A stretch of DNA of 64,000 bases from Rhynchopus sp. YZ270_cl-10 (taxonomy: Eukaryota; Euglenozoa; Diplonemea; Diplonemida; Diplonemidae): NCBI GenBank assembly GCA_964035575.1, contig OZ037838.1, forward strand, positions 434,001 to 498,000, given 5' to 3'. Made by a program: the position numbers and the translations under genes. This document shows, piece by piece, positions 1 to 10,330 of this stretch. Under the pieces are notes generated by a model. The model was not told where the DNA came from, made no database searches, and worked only from the letters and a program-made list of their open reading frames with translations. How positions within the stretch are numbered: position 1 is the stretch's first letter; each line of letters begins with the position of its first letter.

Positions 1-383
1 TACACTCTGAACTCGAAGACAGTGTCGAAGGTTTCTGTGTCGAAGCCGCCAACGTCCCCACTGTCGTTACTGTGGACGCAGAGCGTTCCACAACGCGACA
101 GCATCAACGTCGTCGCTTGCGGTTCTGCACTGTACTTAGCAGGACACTTGATGTCGGCAAAGGGGCACGCAAGCACAACCTGCACCCCTGCACCAAACGC
201 AGTGTCCTGCAGACGGCACGTCCCCTCCAGCACCTGCGTGCCGATGCGCATCTCGACAGACGCAGGCGAGACAGCAAGCGCCGTGCACGCAACCTCCTTT
301 GCCGCTGCTACCTTCGCCTCGCACGGCACCTCCACTGTCGCAGTCACGCCTGACTCTTCCAGCACAAAGGTCACATCCATCAT
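1..383 (-). CDS. Ubl-propeller family protein, N-terminal part (copy 0, cut by window edge)
   Basis: Reads leftward from the ATG ATG pair at 378-383 and is still open at the window edge, giving about 127 residues. It holds the complete N-terminal ubiquitin-like domain (about residues 1-72, starting MMDVTFVLEESGV) and the start of the first propeller blade (SRCGTLC, then GFDTETF). Compared with the other copies it has small changes such as a Gly in DTAFGAGVQ. The sequence before its start (384-765) is shared with the copies at 3417-4535 and 54011. The protein is probably whole beyond the window, but this cannot be seen. Confidence 0.85.
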   Translation of the reverse strand, partial: MMDVTFVLEESGVTATVEVPCEAKVAAAKEVACTALAVSPASVEMRIGTQVLEGTCRLQDTAFGAGVQVVLACPFADIKCPAKYSAEPQATTLMLSRCGTLCVHSNDSGDVGGFDTETFDTVFEFRV

Positions 384-765
384 ATTGTTAAGGGCTCTGT
401 TGTGTTTGATGTGATGGTTGGTGGTGTCACTTCGCAACAACAAATAAGAAGGTTGGTGGGTTAAACACGTGTTTCAACAAACTCTGACAAAGCAAGCAAT
501 TTGAAGATACCCTGCGGCAAACACACAGTCATTGTGGCTTGCCAAAGATCATGGGGTGGAATGATTCTTTCCTGGGGTTGTCGTCAGATTCATTCTTTTT
601 TTTTTTTTGCCACGATTGTGGTTAAAGTATACATGATGATATGATCGTATTGTTGTTTGGCTAAGTGGTGCAGAAGGAACAGGATGAGGATGTCAGGCAG
701 TGCAGCTACCTCAGATGCTGTGCGTTTGGCAAGTTGCAGCGTCTGTGCATAACGTCCAGCTCAGG
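384..765 (-). other. Upstream region of copy 0, duplicated elsewhere
   Basis: This non-coding stretch matches 4536-4767 continued by 12546-12690, so it is part of the duplicated gene unit. It also gives the unoccupied form of the site that the hAT-like element entered downstream: here the bases run unbroken through GATTGTGGTTAAAGTATACA at 612-631. A T run lies near 597-609. A short match to a Pol III A-box (TGGCTAAGTGG, 658-668) has no B-box partner. No gene seen. Confidence 0.6.
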
Positions 766-776
766 CGTTTTATTGT

Positions 777-961
777 TCACTTTGTCAAAATCTCTTTGTT
801 TTTCTCTTTGTCTATTTTTCCTGCATTTTTTATTCTCTTCTTTGTACTTTCTTTTGTTTTGGTTGTTGTTAGATAAGCTCAATCGCCTATCGAGTTCTGT
901 GAATAGCACGGAACTCCTTTTCATGTGTATCCATGGAAATCAGTATCATATGTGATACCGG
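777..961 (-). repeat. SINE-like dispersed repeat, copy 1
   Basis: About 185 bp, found again at 26379-26565 and 54252-54440 at over 90% identity by eye. Read on the minus strand it starts CCGGTATCACATATGATAC, has two short hairpins (GTATCA/TGATAC and GAGTTC/GAACTC) and ends in an A-rich tail. That layout resembles a short retroposon. No convincing A or B box and no target duplication were found, so the class is not settled. Confidence 0.5.
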
Positions 962-1251
962 GGCACAGTCTCTGTTCATGTTGTACATGACTTTGTTCTT
1001 TGTCAGCGTGCACGGCTCGACATAGTTAGAGAAAAAATAGACAGAGAGAAAAATTGGAGGTAAAAATTTTTGAAAAAAGGTGTCGTTTGAGAAAAACAAA
1101 CAAACGGACGCGCTGTGTGAAAAACGAGTGTTTCTCTGCGCGTGATATTTTGTGGGGAAGAATAAAACATTATGAAAAAAGCTCGTTGCGTTCCCACTAT
1201 CGTTTCCGCTGCGCTCTCACTAGCGTTCCCACTCCATTCGGTTTTCTCTTA
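962..1251. other. Intergenic, left flank of the Harbinger-like insertion
   Basis: Positions 1181-1251 match 62608-62680, where the same sequence runs on into CTTACTTAGAGGG without any insertion. No gene seen. Confidence 0.5.
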
Positions 1252-3136
1252 GGGTAGCACAATTAAAAATATTGTTTAGTGTCCTGCGCGCGAACAGATT
1301 TTTGGAAATCCAAAAAAAAAAAATAATTGGGACACAACTACAAAAAAAATAATTTTTATGGTTGGTAGGTTGAAGTCAGGACGGACGAAGTCTCGGAGGG
1401 CACTAAGGGGGAAGGTAGGTAGGGCACTTCTGTCTGGGAAAAAGTGACCAGAAAAAAAAAATGTCGGGGTCCCGTACTCCCAAATGTGCGAAATAAGCAA
1501 GAAATAAGCATTTTTGCGCACACGTGTATAAAAAAAAATCCGCCTCCGGCGGGGTTCGTTTTCGAGGATTTTCAGAGATCTCACGTTATGAAAATTTCCT
1601 TAAGAAACCATTGAATCTCATATTTCAGAATAATAGTACCTTAGTGGGGAGATCCGGGTGCCCGCAACAACAATATTCACAAAAAATCAGAAAAAATCAC
1701 AACAAATCACAACAAATCACACAAAAGAAATACAAAAAATCACAAAAAAAAAATCCTATTCACAACAAATCACAAAAAATCACAAAAAATCACAAGCAAT
1801 CACAAAAAAAAAATCCTATTCACAAACAATCACAAAAAATCACAAACAAAAAATCTTATTCACAAAAAATCACACAAAATCACAAAAAATAAATCCTATT
1901 CACAAAAAATCACAAGTAATCACAAAAAAAAAATCCTATTCACAAAAAATCACAAACAATCACAAAAAAATCACAAAAAATCACAAAAAGTGGATGTGAT
2001 TCTTTTTGATTTTTTGTGAATAGGATTTTTTTTTTGTGATTACTTGTGATTTTTTGTGAATAGGATTTATTTTTTGTGATTTTGTGTGATTTTTTGTGAA
2101 TAGGATTTTTTTTTTGTGATTGCTTGTGATTTTTGTGATTTTTTGTGATCGTTTGTGATTTTTTGCGAATAGGATTTATTTTTTGTGATTACTTGTGATT
2201 TTTTGTGAATAGGATTTATTTTTTGTGATTTTGTGTGATTTTTTGTGAATAAGATTTTTTGTTTGTGATTGTTTGTGATTTTTTGTGAATAGGATTTATT
2301 TTTTGTGATTGCTTGTGAATATTGTTGTTGCGGGCACCCGGATCTCCCCACTTAGAGTGTTTTTGGACACACATGTGACCCCACCGTGGAGAGCAATCGG
2401 CTCGTGCAATCAAAAGAAAGTGGAGAAAAGGTACAAGAATAAAAAAAGTTGGGTACCGTGCGCCTGCGGCGCTGCCTGTTCCCTACCAGTTTCTACAGGC
2501 AAACACTTGCCCCCTTTACCTTACACTGACGGGTTTTGACCAAAACCAAGAACTTGTCCATTTCGGCAAATTGACCCCACCACAGAACGGACGGATTCCG
2601 AAAATGCAAATGCCGGTGTTTTCGCGCATTTTCATGTTTCAAGACGTCAGGATCAGGGAGAGAAAATCTGGTTGTGGGATTTACCTTGGCCCTCTTTACC
2701 CTACATGGATTTTGACCAAAACCAAGAATTTAGCCATTTCGGCAAAGTGACCCCACCACAGTGCGGACGGATTCCGGAAATCCCAATCGCGGTATGTTTT
2801 CGGGCTGAAAACTCACTGTTTTTTCAGGGGAAAAAATTGCTTCCAAATGTCGGAATTTTCCTGAAAATGACCCTTGTTTACAAGTATGGGTTCATATTTT
2901 GCGAAAATTTAAGTCACTAAAATTTTGTCCATTTTCCCGTATTCACCCCACCACAAGCCGGGATTGGCTCAGAAATGCAACAAAACGCCCCAGAGTTAGG
3001 AAATAGCCTGAAAAGAGGGCAAAATAGGTGAGGGAAAAATTATTTTTTTTTGACTAGTTATTTTTTTTTTGCGTGCGTGCGAACAGATTTTTGGGGAGCG
3101 GTGGGACACTAAACAAGGTTTTTAATTGTGCTACCC
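1252..3136. mobile_element. Non-autonomous PIF/Harbinger-like DNA transposon
   Basis: The inverted ends read GGGTAGCACAATTAAAAA on the left (1252) and its reverse complement on the right (ending 3136), perfect for 18 bp and alike for about 33 bp. The element is flanked by TTA on both sides (1249-1251 and 3137-3139). A 3-bp TWA target duplication with GGG ends is the hallmark of PIF/Harbinger. The related site at 62660-62685 has a single CTTACTTA and no insertion. No transposase frame is visible. The interior holds a nested foldback element (1645-2350) and a duplicated block of about 85 bp (2537-2620 and 2712-2795) around CCCCACCACAG. Confidence 0.75.
1645..2350. mobile_element. Foldback (long inverted repeat) element nested in the Harbinger-like element
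   Basis: The ends are TGGGGAGATCCGGGTGCCCG (1645) and its reverse complement (to 2350), with the 5-bp direct repeat CTTAG on both sides (1640-1644 and 2351-2355). Both arms consist of irregular tandem units (TCACAAAAAATCCTATTCAC-like). They run as direct repeats up to about 1985 and as their reverse complement from about 2008, so nearly the whole element could form one hairpin. The peptides encoded by the arms (KKSYSQKIT repeats) are by-products of the repeat. It has no coding capacity. Confidence 0.75.
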
Positions 3137-3416
3137 TTACTTAAAAAAAATAGAAAGTGCAAAAAGAAGTGACTCGAGACACAATGCCTTGCCCTGGCAG
3201 TGTACCTTTTGGTGCGTGACCAGACACAGTGGGTGTACCCGCGGCTGATCCCCCTAGACATAGATGGCGTGCGAAGAGTTTTCTTTGCATTCTTCTTCGC
3301 ATTCGGGGGGAAAGCTAAAAGGGGTTTCTTGGGGGTGTTTTGAGGGTCTTGGGTTGCTTTGCTGGGTCCCTGGGGTATATTCATCACCACCCTCCCTCCC
3401 CTCCCCTGGTCACACA
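3137..3416 (-). other. Conserved downstream region of a Ubl-propeller gene
   Basis: On the minus strand this follows the stop of the gene at 3417-4535. It matches 12700-12957 closely and 31020-31196, 19990-20175 and 23420-23572 partly (the GGGGAGGGGAGGGAGGGTGG stretch just after the stop). The 3' flank is therefore duplicated together with the gene and may contain the 3' UTR. Confidence 0.5.
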
Positions 3417-4535
3417 TCACTCACTGTTGTGTGGGAACAGATGACGCGTCACAATGACGCCATCTGGTTGCATAACCATAACAACGCGTGAACACGGCGA
3501 TATCGCAAACCATGAACTGTTGCATGGTATCACGTGCACACGGGACATGGTTGCCACATCAAACTGGTGTAGGTGTACATCGCAATCTTCATAATTTTCG
3601 TCATCAGCATCAAATTCCAAAGCACGTATCCCCACCACAAGGTACTTCCCACACGGGGTGAACCGCATGCCCTGGACACTCTCACCCACATCAACACTGC
3701 GAAGAGCCGTACCACTCCAGTCAAAGAGCTGCACGTCGTCTTCCTCCTCCACCACAGCAAAGACAGAGGCAGGCCGCGAAAGCGCGACAACGTGACTTGA
3801 TACAGGCACACATGCCACAGCTTCACCTGTGTTCACATCCCACAGACGTACGTTCTTCTCTTTGTAGGAGGAGGTGATCACCCACCCACCACAGTCCGAC
3901 ACTGCCACGTCCCAGCAGCCTTCGTGCGAGAGAGAGCGGAGCAACGTCAGGTCTTCGTCATACACAGAGACGCCGTCTTTGCCTTGGGAGAAAACAGCAC
4001 CACCACACGCAAACACTGAGTATAAGATGCCGTCGACTTTGCGGAGCACCTCCCCACCCGGAAGCGCAACCTCGAGAAGGCCTGCCTTGCATGACAGGTA
4101 GCAGCGTGTCTTGCACTGCGAGATGGCAGGCGGACCGAACACTTCATTGTCCACTTCAAACGAGAAGACAGTGTCGAAGGTTTCTGTATCGAAACCGTCA
4201 ATATGCCCACTATCCTCCGGACTATAAACGCAGAGCGTTCCACAACGCGACAGCGACAAGTCTCCCGTCTGCGTTGCAGTGTACTCAGCAGGACACTTGA
4301 TGTCGGCAAAGCGAGGGCGGGCAAGCACAACCTGCACCCCTGCATCAAACGCAGTGTCCTGCAGACGGCACGTCCCCTCCAGCACCTGCGTGCCGATGCG
4401 CATCTCGACAGACGCAGGCGAGACAGCAAGCGCCGTGCACGCAACCTCCCTTGCCGCTGCAACGTTCGCCTCGCACGGCACCTCCACTGTCACAGTCACG
4501 CCTGACTCTTCCAGCACAAAGGTCACATCCATCAT
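3417..4535 (-). CDS. Ubiquitin-like/seven-blade propeller protein (copy 1)
   Basis: 372 aa from the MMDV start that all copies share; an upstream in-frame extension exists but is not conserved between copies. Residues 1-72 have a ubiquitin-like pattern (MDVTFVLEESG, TVEVPCEA, a helix AAAREVACTALAV, a closing VQVVLA strand). Seven WD-like blades follow. Blade 4 has the best WD motif (VRLWDVNTG) and blades open with S-x-C-G rather than the usual S-x-D-G. Family Ubl domains bind partners of the ubiquitin system and propellers bind proteins; the function here is unknown. The blade 6 loop is long and acidic (EFDADDENYEDCD, residues about 318-332). The end is LFPHNSE where other copies have LYPHNSE. 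Upstream, 4768-12537 is a transposon insertion. Confidence 0.9.
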   Translation of the reverse strand: MMDVTFVLEESGVTVTVEVPCEANVAAAREVACTALAVSPASVEMRIGTQVLEGTCRLQDTAFDAGVQVVLARPRFADIKCPAEYTATQTGDLSLSRCGTLCVYSPEDSGHIDGFDTETFDTVFSFEVDNEVFGPPAISQCKTRCYLSCKAGLLEVALPGGEVLRKVDGILYSVFACGGAVFSQGKDGVSVYDEDLTLLRSLSHEGCWDVAVSDCGGWVITSSYKEKNVRLWDVNTGEAVACVPVSSHVVALSRPASVFAVVEEEDDVQLFDWSGTALRSVDVGESVQGMRFTPCGKYLVVGIRALEFDADDENYEDCDVHLHQFDVATMSRVHVIPCNSSWFAISPCSRVVMVMQPDGVIVTRHLFPHNSE

Positions 4536-4823
4536 ATTGTTAAGGGCTCTGTTGTGTTTGATGTGATGGTTGGTGGTGTCACTTCGCAACGACAAATAAG
4601 AAGGTTGGTGGGTTAAATACGTGTTTCAACAAACTCTGACAAAGCAAGCAAGAAGATACCCTGCGACAAACACACAGTCATTGTGGTTTGCCAAAGATCG
4701 TGGGGTGGAATGATTATTTCCTGGGGTTGTCGTCAGATTGATTTTTTTGCCAGGATTGTGTCCAAAGCAGGGCATTATATAGGTGTCGGGGTTTTCGCTG
4801 AAACTCGGTCAAACTCGGTCGAG

Positions 4824-4848
4824 CCCGGGCGCGCTTCGCGCGCCCGGG
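4824..4848. repeat. Perfect GC-rich hairpin
   Basis: The 11-bp arms CCCGGGCGCGC and GCGCGCCCGGG surround a TTC loop, just inside the left end of the hAT-like element. It could act as a transposon-end structure. Confidence 0.6.
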
Positions 4849-5040
4849 TCCCCACCTTAGCTCAAGTTGGGGGCCTCCGGCGGAATGTGAGAATTCCTCG
4901 GAGTTCGGCACTTCATTTATATTTGTGCCAGGCACACGTGGTACACGAATTATCAGTACATTCACAAAAGAAACGGCGGTCATGATGGCACCCAAGCGAA
5001 GCCACGGTACGCAACATTTCTAAAAAATGTTGACATAAAT

Positions 5041-5935
5041 CATACTTGGACCGCCCGAAATATATTTCGGGCATTTCGGGCGATTTCGGGCGAATTAGGG
5101 GCGGATTTCGGGCGATTTTGTGCGCCCGAAGTCGCCCGAAAACGCCCGAAATCGCCCGAAATGCAGAATTCGGGCGCTTTTTCCGTAGTGAAAACCGACT
5201 AGGTAGGGTTCTACTCATTTTCGCAAAAAACTTTTTATATTTGGAAATATTTGATGCCAAATCTGTCAAAATAAGCAAGAGTCGAAAACTTTTGTACACC
5301 TGAGTGCACTTTGGAGGCCCGTGGGAATCACCACCAAATTACGGGTTTTCTGACTATCATTTGCTTATTCCCACCCAAAACACACTATGAACCGGGTTTT
5401 CACTATTTTTTCGTATTCCAGGGTGAATTTTTGTGAATTTTCGGGTCACAGGGTGGTTCTGACCCATTCTGGGGGTGTTTCGGGCCTGTAGTTGCTCAGG
5501 AGATGCCCAAAAACGTGAAAAATCGCCTTTTTACGTTTTTAGTAGTATTTTAGTGTAAATTGTTAGGGAAATCGGTTTTATACGTGGCTGCTAACAGAGC
5601 TGCACTCGTATAAGTTGGGTTCTACTAGGAATTTTTGCTCAATTTTTTTTTCTTTGAACAAATTTTGTGCCAATCTTTCAAATAAAGCGTTGGATTTTTA
5701 CACTGATAGCATGCTTCCCAGCACACATAAGATACTGGTTGTGCGCCCGAATTCGCCCGAATCTGCCCGAAATCGCCCGAATTCGCCCGAAATGCGCCCG
5801 AATTCGCCCGAATTACGTATAAATTCCCTTTAAAACGCCCGAAATATATTTCGGGCACATTTCGGGCGCTCGGGATCCGCGCCCGAAAAATCCGCCCGAA
5901 TTCGCCCGAAATATATTTCGGGCGGTCCAAGTATG
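5041..5935. mobile_element. CATA-end inverted-repeat element 1 (CGCCCGAA type)
   Basis: Starts CATACTTGGACCGCCCGAAA at 5041 and ends with the reverse complement at 5935; about 32 bp of the ends match perfectly. The flanks are the 6-bp repeat ATAAAT (5035-5040 and 5936-5941). CGCCCGAA and TTCGGGCG are repeated many times in both outer segments (5046-5175 and 5743-5925). The central 5180-5740 is non-repetitive with no coding frame I trust. It is a non-autonomous DNA element that shares its CATA terminus and 6-bp target duplication with the elements at 45488, 45767 and 52063. Confidence 0.8.
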
Positions 5936-5941
5936 ATAAAT

Positions 5942-7165
5942 GTCACTGTCGTTGGTAATTATCGTCAGTTTCCGTAAATTTTACTTCCATATTTTGCTGA
6001 AACAAAAGTTTCTGGCGAAGCCACGGTACGCAACATTTCAAAAATTGCGTAGAAGGGTGGCTACAAGCTTGCGCCGCAGGCGCACGGTACGCTACTTTTT
6101 TATTTTCGTCGTGCTGCATGCTTCGTTTTCCTTCGGCGTTTGACCAATCGAGTCGCGTTCTGCCTGTGACGGGGTCACTTTGTTCATGAGGCCATTTCTG
6201 GTCACTCTCAGAGGCTCGTGTGAGGTACCAAAGAAACCGATTTTTTCCCCCAAGATCAGGCCTGAACCGTGACGGGCCTATTTTCCGGGGTTTTTTCGGC
6301 TGGGGACCGGTTTTTTTCCCGCCCTTTTCCCGCCCTTTTCGCGTCTTTTTTGTGTGATTTTTGTGCCCTTTTTCGGGGTTTTTTTGCGCTTTGCGCCCGC
6401 CTCCATGACAAATTTGGGAAGCGCTGTGAAAATTTGACCCATTTGAACACAATCTGGGCCATATTTGGGTGATGGGTGGAGGGATTTGTAGACAAAGCTG
6501 ATATGGGCTGGCCCCTTGCTCATACGCAGCGCAAAATCGTCCTCACGGATAGTGTGGAAGAATGGTGGAGGGGGTACTTGTGCGTCGACGAGGGTGATGG
6601 GGGGCTCCAGGTTGGCCAGGGCTGCAGTAATCCTCCGAAAGTGGCGTTTGCCCACCTCACTTTGTGGTCTCTGGGAAAAACTACCACTGTTTTCTGTATG
6701 AGTTTCAGAGATTTCTTTATCGAGGCAGAATTGAAAGAAAATGAACCATTGGTTCGTGCACCGCCTCAGTGAAGTGTGGTCCATGAGATAATTTTCGGCG
6801 CTGCTGACCAGGGAAGACATTGGGAACAGATGGACTGTATTTCTTTTTGCGTAGCAAAAAAAATACAGCCTGTATGTTCCCCCCGATTTTCGTGGTAAAT
6901 GGGGAGGCGCTTCCGTTTAACGGCAACCCACAAGAGTAGAACAACAACCAAACTTTTGAGAAACAGACGCCAATGAGACCTAGAGTCTCTCTTCTTACTT
7001 GTGTGCTACAGACAAACATGACAACGCTAACCACGACTGCCACGGCAGAGCGGGGTCCCAAACGGTTCACTGGGGGGGATCCACATAGATACAGAAAACA
7101 AAAAATACGAAAGCAAGGAAGAAAACCAGCACGGTGCGGTCTGTCGTGCTTGGAGTGTGTAAATA
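5942..7165. other. Non-coding, no gene recognised
   Basis: No convincing coding region. 6010-6060 resembles 4995-5020 (GAAGCCACGGTACGCAACAT). 6970-7085 is a diverged copy of 16290-16400, the sequence at the N-terminal side of the LRR gene, so it is a stray duplicate. The remainder (6250-6960) is plain sequence. Confidence 0.4.
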
Positions 7166-7171
7166 ACGGAC

Positions 7172-7302
7172 TTACCCCCTGAGTCCGACAGTCGGACCCC
7201 CTGAGTCCGACAGACGGACTCAGGGGTCCGTCTGTCGGACTCTGGAGTCCGACAGACGGACTCTGGAGTCCGACTGTCGGACTCTGGGGTCCGACAGTCG
7301 GA
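7172..7302. repeat. GTCCGACNGTCGGAC palindrome array, left
   Basis: About nine imperfect copies of short palindromes such as GTCCGACAGTCGGAC and GTCCGACAGACGGAC, ending in A/T runs. A second array of the same motif is at 11798-11936. The two may be the subterminal regions of one decayed element about 4.7 kb long, but no inverted ends or target duplication were found. Confidence 0.55.
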
Positions 7303-7690
7303 CCCAAAAAAAAAAATTTTTTTTTTTTTGGGCCGAAAAAAAAAATTTTTTTTTTGGCCAAAAAAATTTTTTTGGCCGAAAATCGCCTTGTATAGCCACT
7401 ACAGTACACATGGTTTTACCAAAATAGCCGTATTTTGGCTGAAAATTTGACTTGAAAATTTTTTTCATTGTTTGGTCAATCTGAGGTTTTCTTTGAATTT
7501 TTTGGGCCATTTTATGACCTACTACACCCAATTTTTGGGGGATTTTTTTTTTCTTGGTCAAAAAATAGCGCTTGTTGCCTACTACTGGGTATAGGCTTGT
7601 TCAGAGGTGTGTATTTGGTGTACCCAGACATGGTCAAAACACATGAATTTTGCGTTTTTTTGCATTTTTAGGTTCTCGACCAACCAGGGG
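7303..7690. repeat. Dispersed repeat R3, copy 1
   Basis: 7430-7545 matches 43025-43140 (TTTGACTTGAAAATTTTTTT, then TTTTTTGGGCCATTTTATGAC). The parts around 7378-7400 and 7555-7670 match 44135-44250 (TCGCCTTGTATNNCCAC, then GGTCAAAACAC). It always lies left of a (GGGTACT)n minisatellite. No coding sequence. Confidence 0.5.
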
Positions 7691-7701
7691 GCGACCAATT
7701 T

Positions 7702-7818
7702 GGGTACTGGGTACTGGGTACTGGGTACTGGGTACTGGGTACTGGGTACTGGGTACTGGGTACTGGGTACTGGGTACTGGGTACTGGGTACTGGGTACTG
7801 GGTACTGGGTACTGGGTA
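7702..7818. repeat. (GGGTACT)n minisatellite, about 17 copies
   Basis: A perfect 7-bp repeat. The right flank (AAGAGAAGGCAGCTTGACAG) is conserved at the same array at 45104-45209, so the array and its flank moved together. Confidence 0.95.
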
Positions 7819-7878
7819 CCAAGAGAAGGCAGCTTGACAGCAGCGAAGGCGGAGGCTACGGGGAAGACAAGGTATGTA
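7819..7878 (+). other. Exon-like scrap with a splice donor
   Basis: Encodes KRRQLDSSEGGGYGEDK, then GACAAG followed by GTATGTAAAT, a good 5' splice site. The parallel sequence at 45240-45300 encodes RRHLDSSEG and has the same donor. It is probably a remnant of a two-exon gene or element whose next exon lies near 10330. The coding sequence looks decayed. Confidence 0.35.
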
Positions 7879-8229
7879 AATGTTTAACTTTCAGTTACTT
7901 GTGTAGATGCAAACAACACACCCAGTGGTTTGCAGCATTTTATTTTCTTGTGTGCTTTCTCTTCTTTGAATCGAAAGTATGTGAACCTTATTACATCATG
8001 ATACAATGCAACGAGGCCGAAACAGCCTCACTAAGGCCTCTGAAAATAAATGTTCAGACTTGGCACTTACTTATGTTTAGGTGCGCCTCAACCACACGCT
8101 TGAATATATTTAATTTGCCACACCTCAGATAGATTTTCCAGATATGCCTATGTTCAGGTGTTCCAGGCCTCGTCACAAATAGACAAAAAAACAAAAGCCA
8201 AAACAACAGAGAGAGAGCCAACAATTTTT

Positions 8230-8530
8230 TATCTCACTTGTGTAATAATGTTTAGCCGCGTTTTCGAAATTCCTTCCTGGAGATTACACAAAATACAGTA
8301 GACATTATCTCCGCACACAAAGAACAAAACAAAACCCATGCCGAGAGTAGGCGCAAAAGCAATGTGGAGGAGATCTGCGCATGCAACCAAAAGGGTTGCA
8401 GTCATAGGACTTCGAGGAACTGTTCACCATACCCAACCTTGACGCCCCGTACTAGGTGGTCATACATCATTTGTCAAATATACTGTAGGAATTTCGAAAA
8501 CGCAGCACAACATTATTGCCCGTGAGATAA
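8230..8530. repeat. Inverted-repeat (MITE-like) element
   Basis: The arms TATCTCACTTGTGTAATAAT (left) and their reverse complement (right, to about 8530) stay alike for about 45 bp, including CGTTTTCGAAATTCC. The interior is short and non-coding. No clear target duplication. Positions 7998-8170 just before it are a worn copy of the 45767-48303 element (TACAATGCAACGAGGCCG). Confidence 0.55.
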
Positions 8531-8534
8531 TAAC

Positions 8535-9375
8535 TATTTATTCGAGTGAAATAAGAACTATTTTATTTCACGCGCCACTAAAAAGGTGCCCGAGTGCGTT
8601 ATTTCCCGAGCGAAGCGAGGGGAATAAGAGTGAGAGTCACGAGGGTGCCTTTTTAGTGGCAAGTGCAAGAAAATGTTCTTATTTCACTCAATATGTAATT
8701 TTATTCCACAAGTGAAAAACGTATTTATAGGTGTAAACAGTGGAACGTTGAGCCCACGCTCCACCCCTCACACCACCACACTTCAAATTACAGATTATTT
8801 ATTGCCTCTTACACACATGCCTAAACCCACGCGCAAGTTTGCGGAGATGGAGGATGCATATGACAACTTGTTCGACGACATGAACAGTGGTGTGCAGTAC
8901 AGGAAAACATGGGACGATTTCCTCCGTTTCAACAGACTTTCAGGAGCGAACGAGCCCAGGGAAGAACACGTCGTGTCCTTCAGATCACTCCGTGATCTTT
9001 TATTTCACTCCCCCACCCAATCCTTCACGATTTGCGTGAAATAAAACGTGAAATAAAACGAATCTTATTTCACTCACTTTTTCACCTGTTTACGTTTTTC
9101 ACGCGTGGTATAAAATTACGTATCGAAAACTAAAGTGAACATTATTTAACTGATGGGTGATTCACAAACTGGAATACGTGATACCCACTCGCTATCGCTC
9201 GTGACATCACTTTTATGATTACACTCACTTCACTCATGAAATCAAAATGCTGAACTCCACTCGCTTCGTGAAGTTGAGCCCCAGTTTGAGTCACCCACCA
9301 CCTCGTGAAATAATGTTCACTTTATTTCATGAGATAATAATTATCTAACTCAGTGAAATAAAACTCGTGTAATTT
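8535..9375. repeat. GTGAAATAA-rich palindromic region
   Basis: GTGAAATAA, TTATTTCAC and GAGATAATAA recur in both orientations. An inner hairpin pairs GCCACTAAAAAGGTGCCC (8574-8591) with GGGTGCCTTTTTAGTGGC (8643-8660). A second, nested inverted repeat spans 9132-9323 (AAAGTGAACATTATTT at both ends). The layout resembles the subterminal motif arrays of the CATA-end elements. Confidence 0.5.
8817..9044 (+). CDS. Small protein resembling the core-binding domain of tyrosine recombinases
   Basis: 75 aa starting MPKPTRKFAEMEDAYDNLFD. The middle, W-DDFLRFNRLSGANEPREE followed by a leucine-spaced helix, matches a second small protein at 43572-43805 (FLKLSKIKSRKPREKI). Both resemble the SAM-like N-terminal domain of eukaryotic tyrosine recombinases such as Cryptons. 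The last 15 residues derive from the GTGAAATAA repeat, so the gene is probably cut short by it, and no catalytic domain follows. It is the only good coding stretch in this repeat-rich kilobase. The assignment is by eye and tentative; it could also be the first exon of a longer gene. Confidence 0.35.
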   Translation: MPKPTRKFAEMEDAYDNLFDDMNSGVQYRKTWDDFLRFNRLSGANEPREEHVVSFRSLRDLLFHSPTQSFTICVK

Positions 9376-10330
9376 TGCAGATTATATGCCCTTTGTGTCA
9401 CTCAATTGTAACCGAGAATGTAAGGCAGTGAGTATTTGATCTGCCCTTTATGTCGCGAAATACTATGTTTGGTGTTTTGACGTCTTCCAAGCAGATGGAT
9501 ATTCCCTCACTTGCACGCAATCTACCGAGGAACCGACTGCCTTTCTCAAAAGCCAGTACATGTCGGGGTGTCGAGGTCCGTGTCAATACAAAGCGGACCA
9601 AGTCGCTCGAGGTTTGAAAACCGCAAGAACTCGTCCCATTTCTTCTTGTACACCTCCTTGCTTCTCATACCCGCTGAGACTTGGTATCCGTAAGTGTCAT
9701 ACATCCTGTCCTTCTTCGTTTTGGCAGTGTTTGAGGGGAGTGATGAAAAAGTTCTTTTTTTTACTGAGTGATTTTTTTAACCAAAAGAAAACCGACGCAG
9801 GAGCTTTTCTGGAACTGTTTTATTCTCCCCACCCCAACAACATCACATTTCAGAAAAACATTGTTTTTTCGTTTTTGTTCACTTTCTTTTCTTCTCCCTC
9901 ACACCTGTTTGCTGTGAATTAAATTTTTTCGTTTCGGCCTGGTCGCAAACGCGAGTTTTCCTGGAAGCGCAGGAAAAATGACTGGGGAGTGTTGGTGGCT
10001 CCGTGACGCCACAGAGCCGGCACACTCGTTGAGTGCCTCACAAAACCTCAAATTTATTCCGCTTTGATTTCATTTATTGTCTTCACGCTTTATCGTTGTT
10101 GTTGGGTTGGGAAATAATATTTCATTCTCCCATACATTCTCGGTTACAATTGAGTGACAAAGGGCACATTATCACCCACCTTTGTGGGAATTCACAAAAT
10201 TACACGAGTTTTATCCCCTTTTTTTACCACATTAACCTCACCTTTCCCGATAACTGCGTTTCTACACCATACATTTCATTCATTAATCACACTCCACATT
10301 TACACTCATCACAGGATCGTGAAATCTGAA
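9376..10330. other. Non-coding, no gene recognised
   Basis: No supported gene. The end (10240-10320) is a pyrimidine-rich stretch closing in CATCACAG, which looks like a 3' splice acceptor for the exon-like sequence that follows. Confidence 0.35.

Noticed and set aside
625-765. Possible tRNA-like or Pol III gene (TGGCTAAGTGG A-box)
   Set aside because: No B-box at a suitable distance and no cloverleaf; present only because the gene flank is duplicated.
3947-4462. Recurring antisense or alternate-frame peptide (LRARRLLSRLRLSRCASARR) in every propeller copy
   Set aside because: It recurs only because the Ubl-coding DNA is conserved; it has no start codon context or independent conservation.
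7702-7818. CRISPR-like regular repeats
   Set aside because: 7-bp units without spacers; simple satellite.
7702-7818. Telomere-like GGGTA repeats
   Set aside because: The unit GGGTACT differs from known telomere repeats, the arrays are interior and lie in dispersed repeats.
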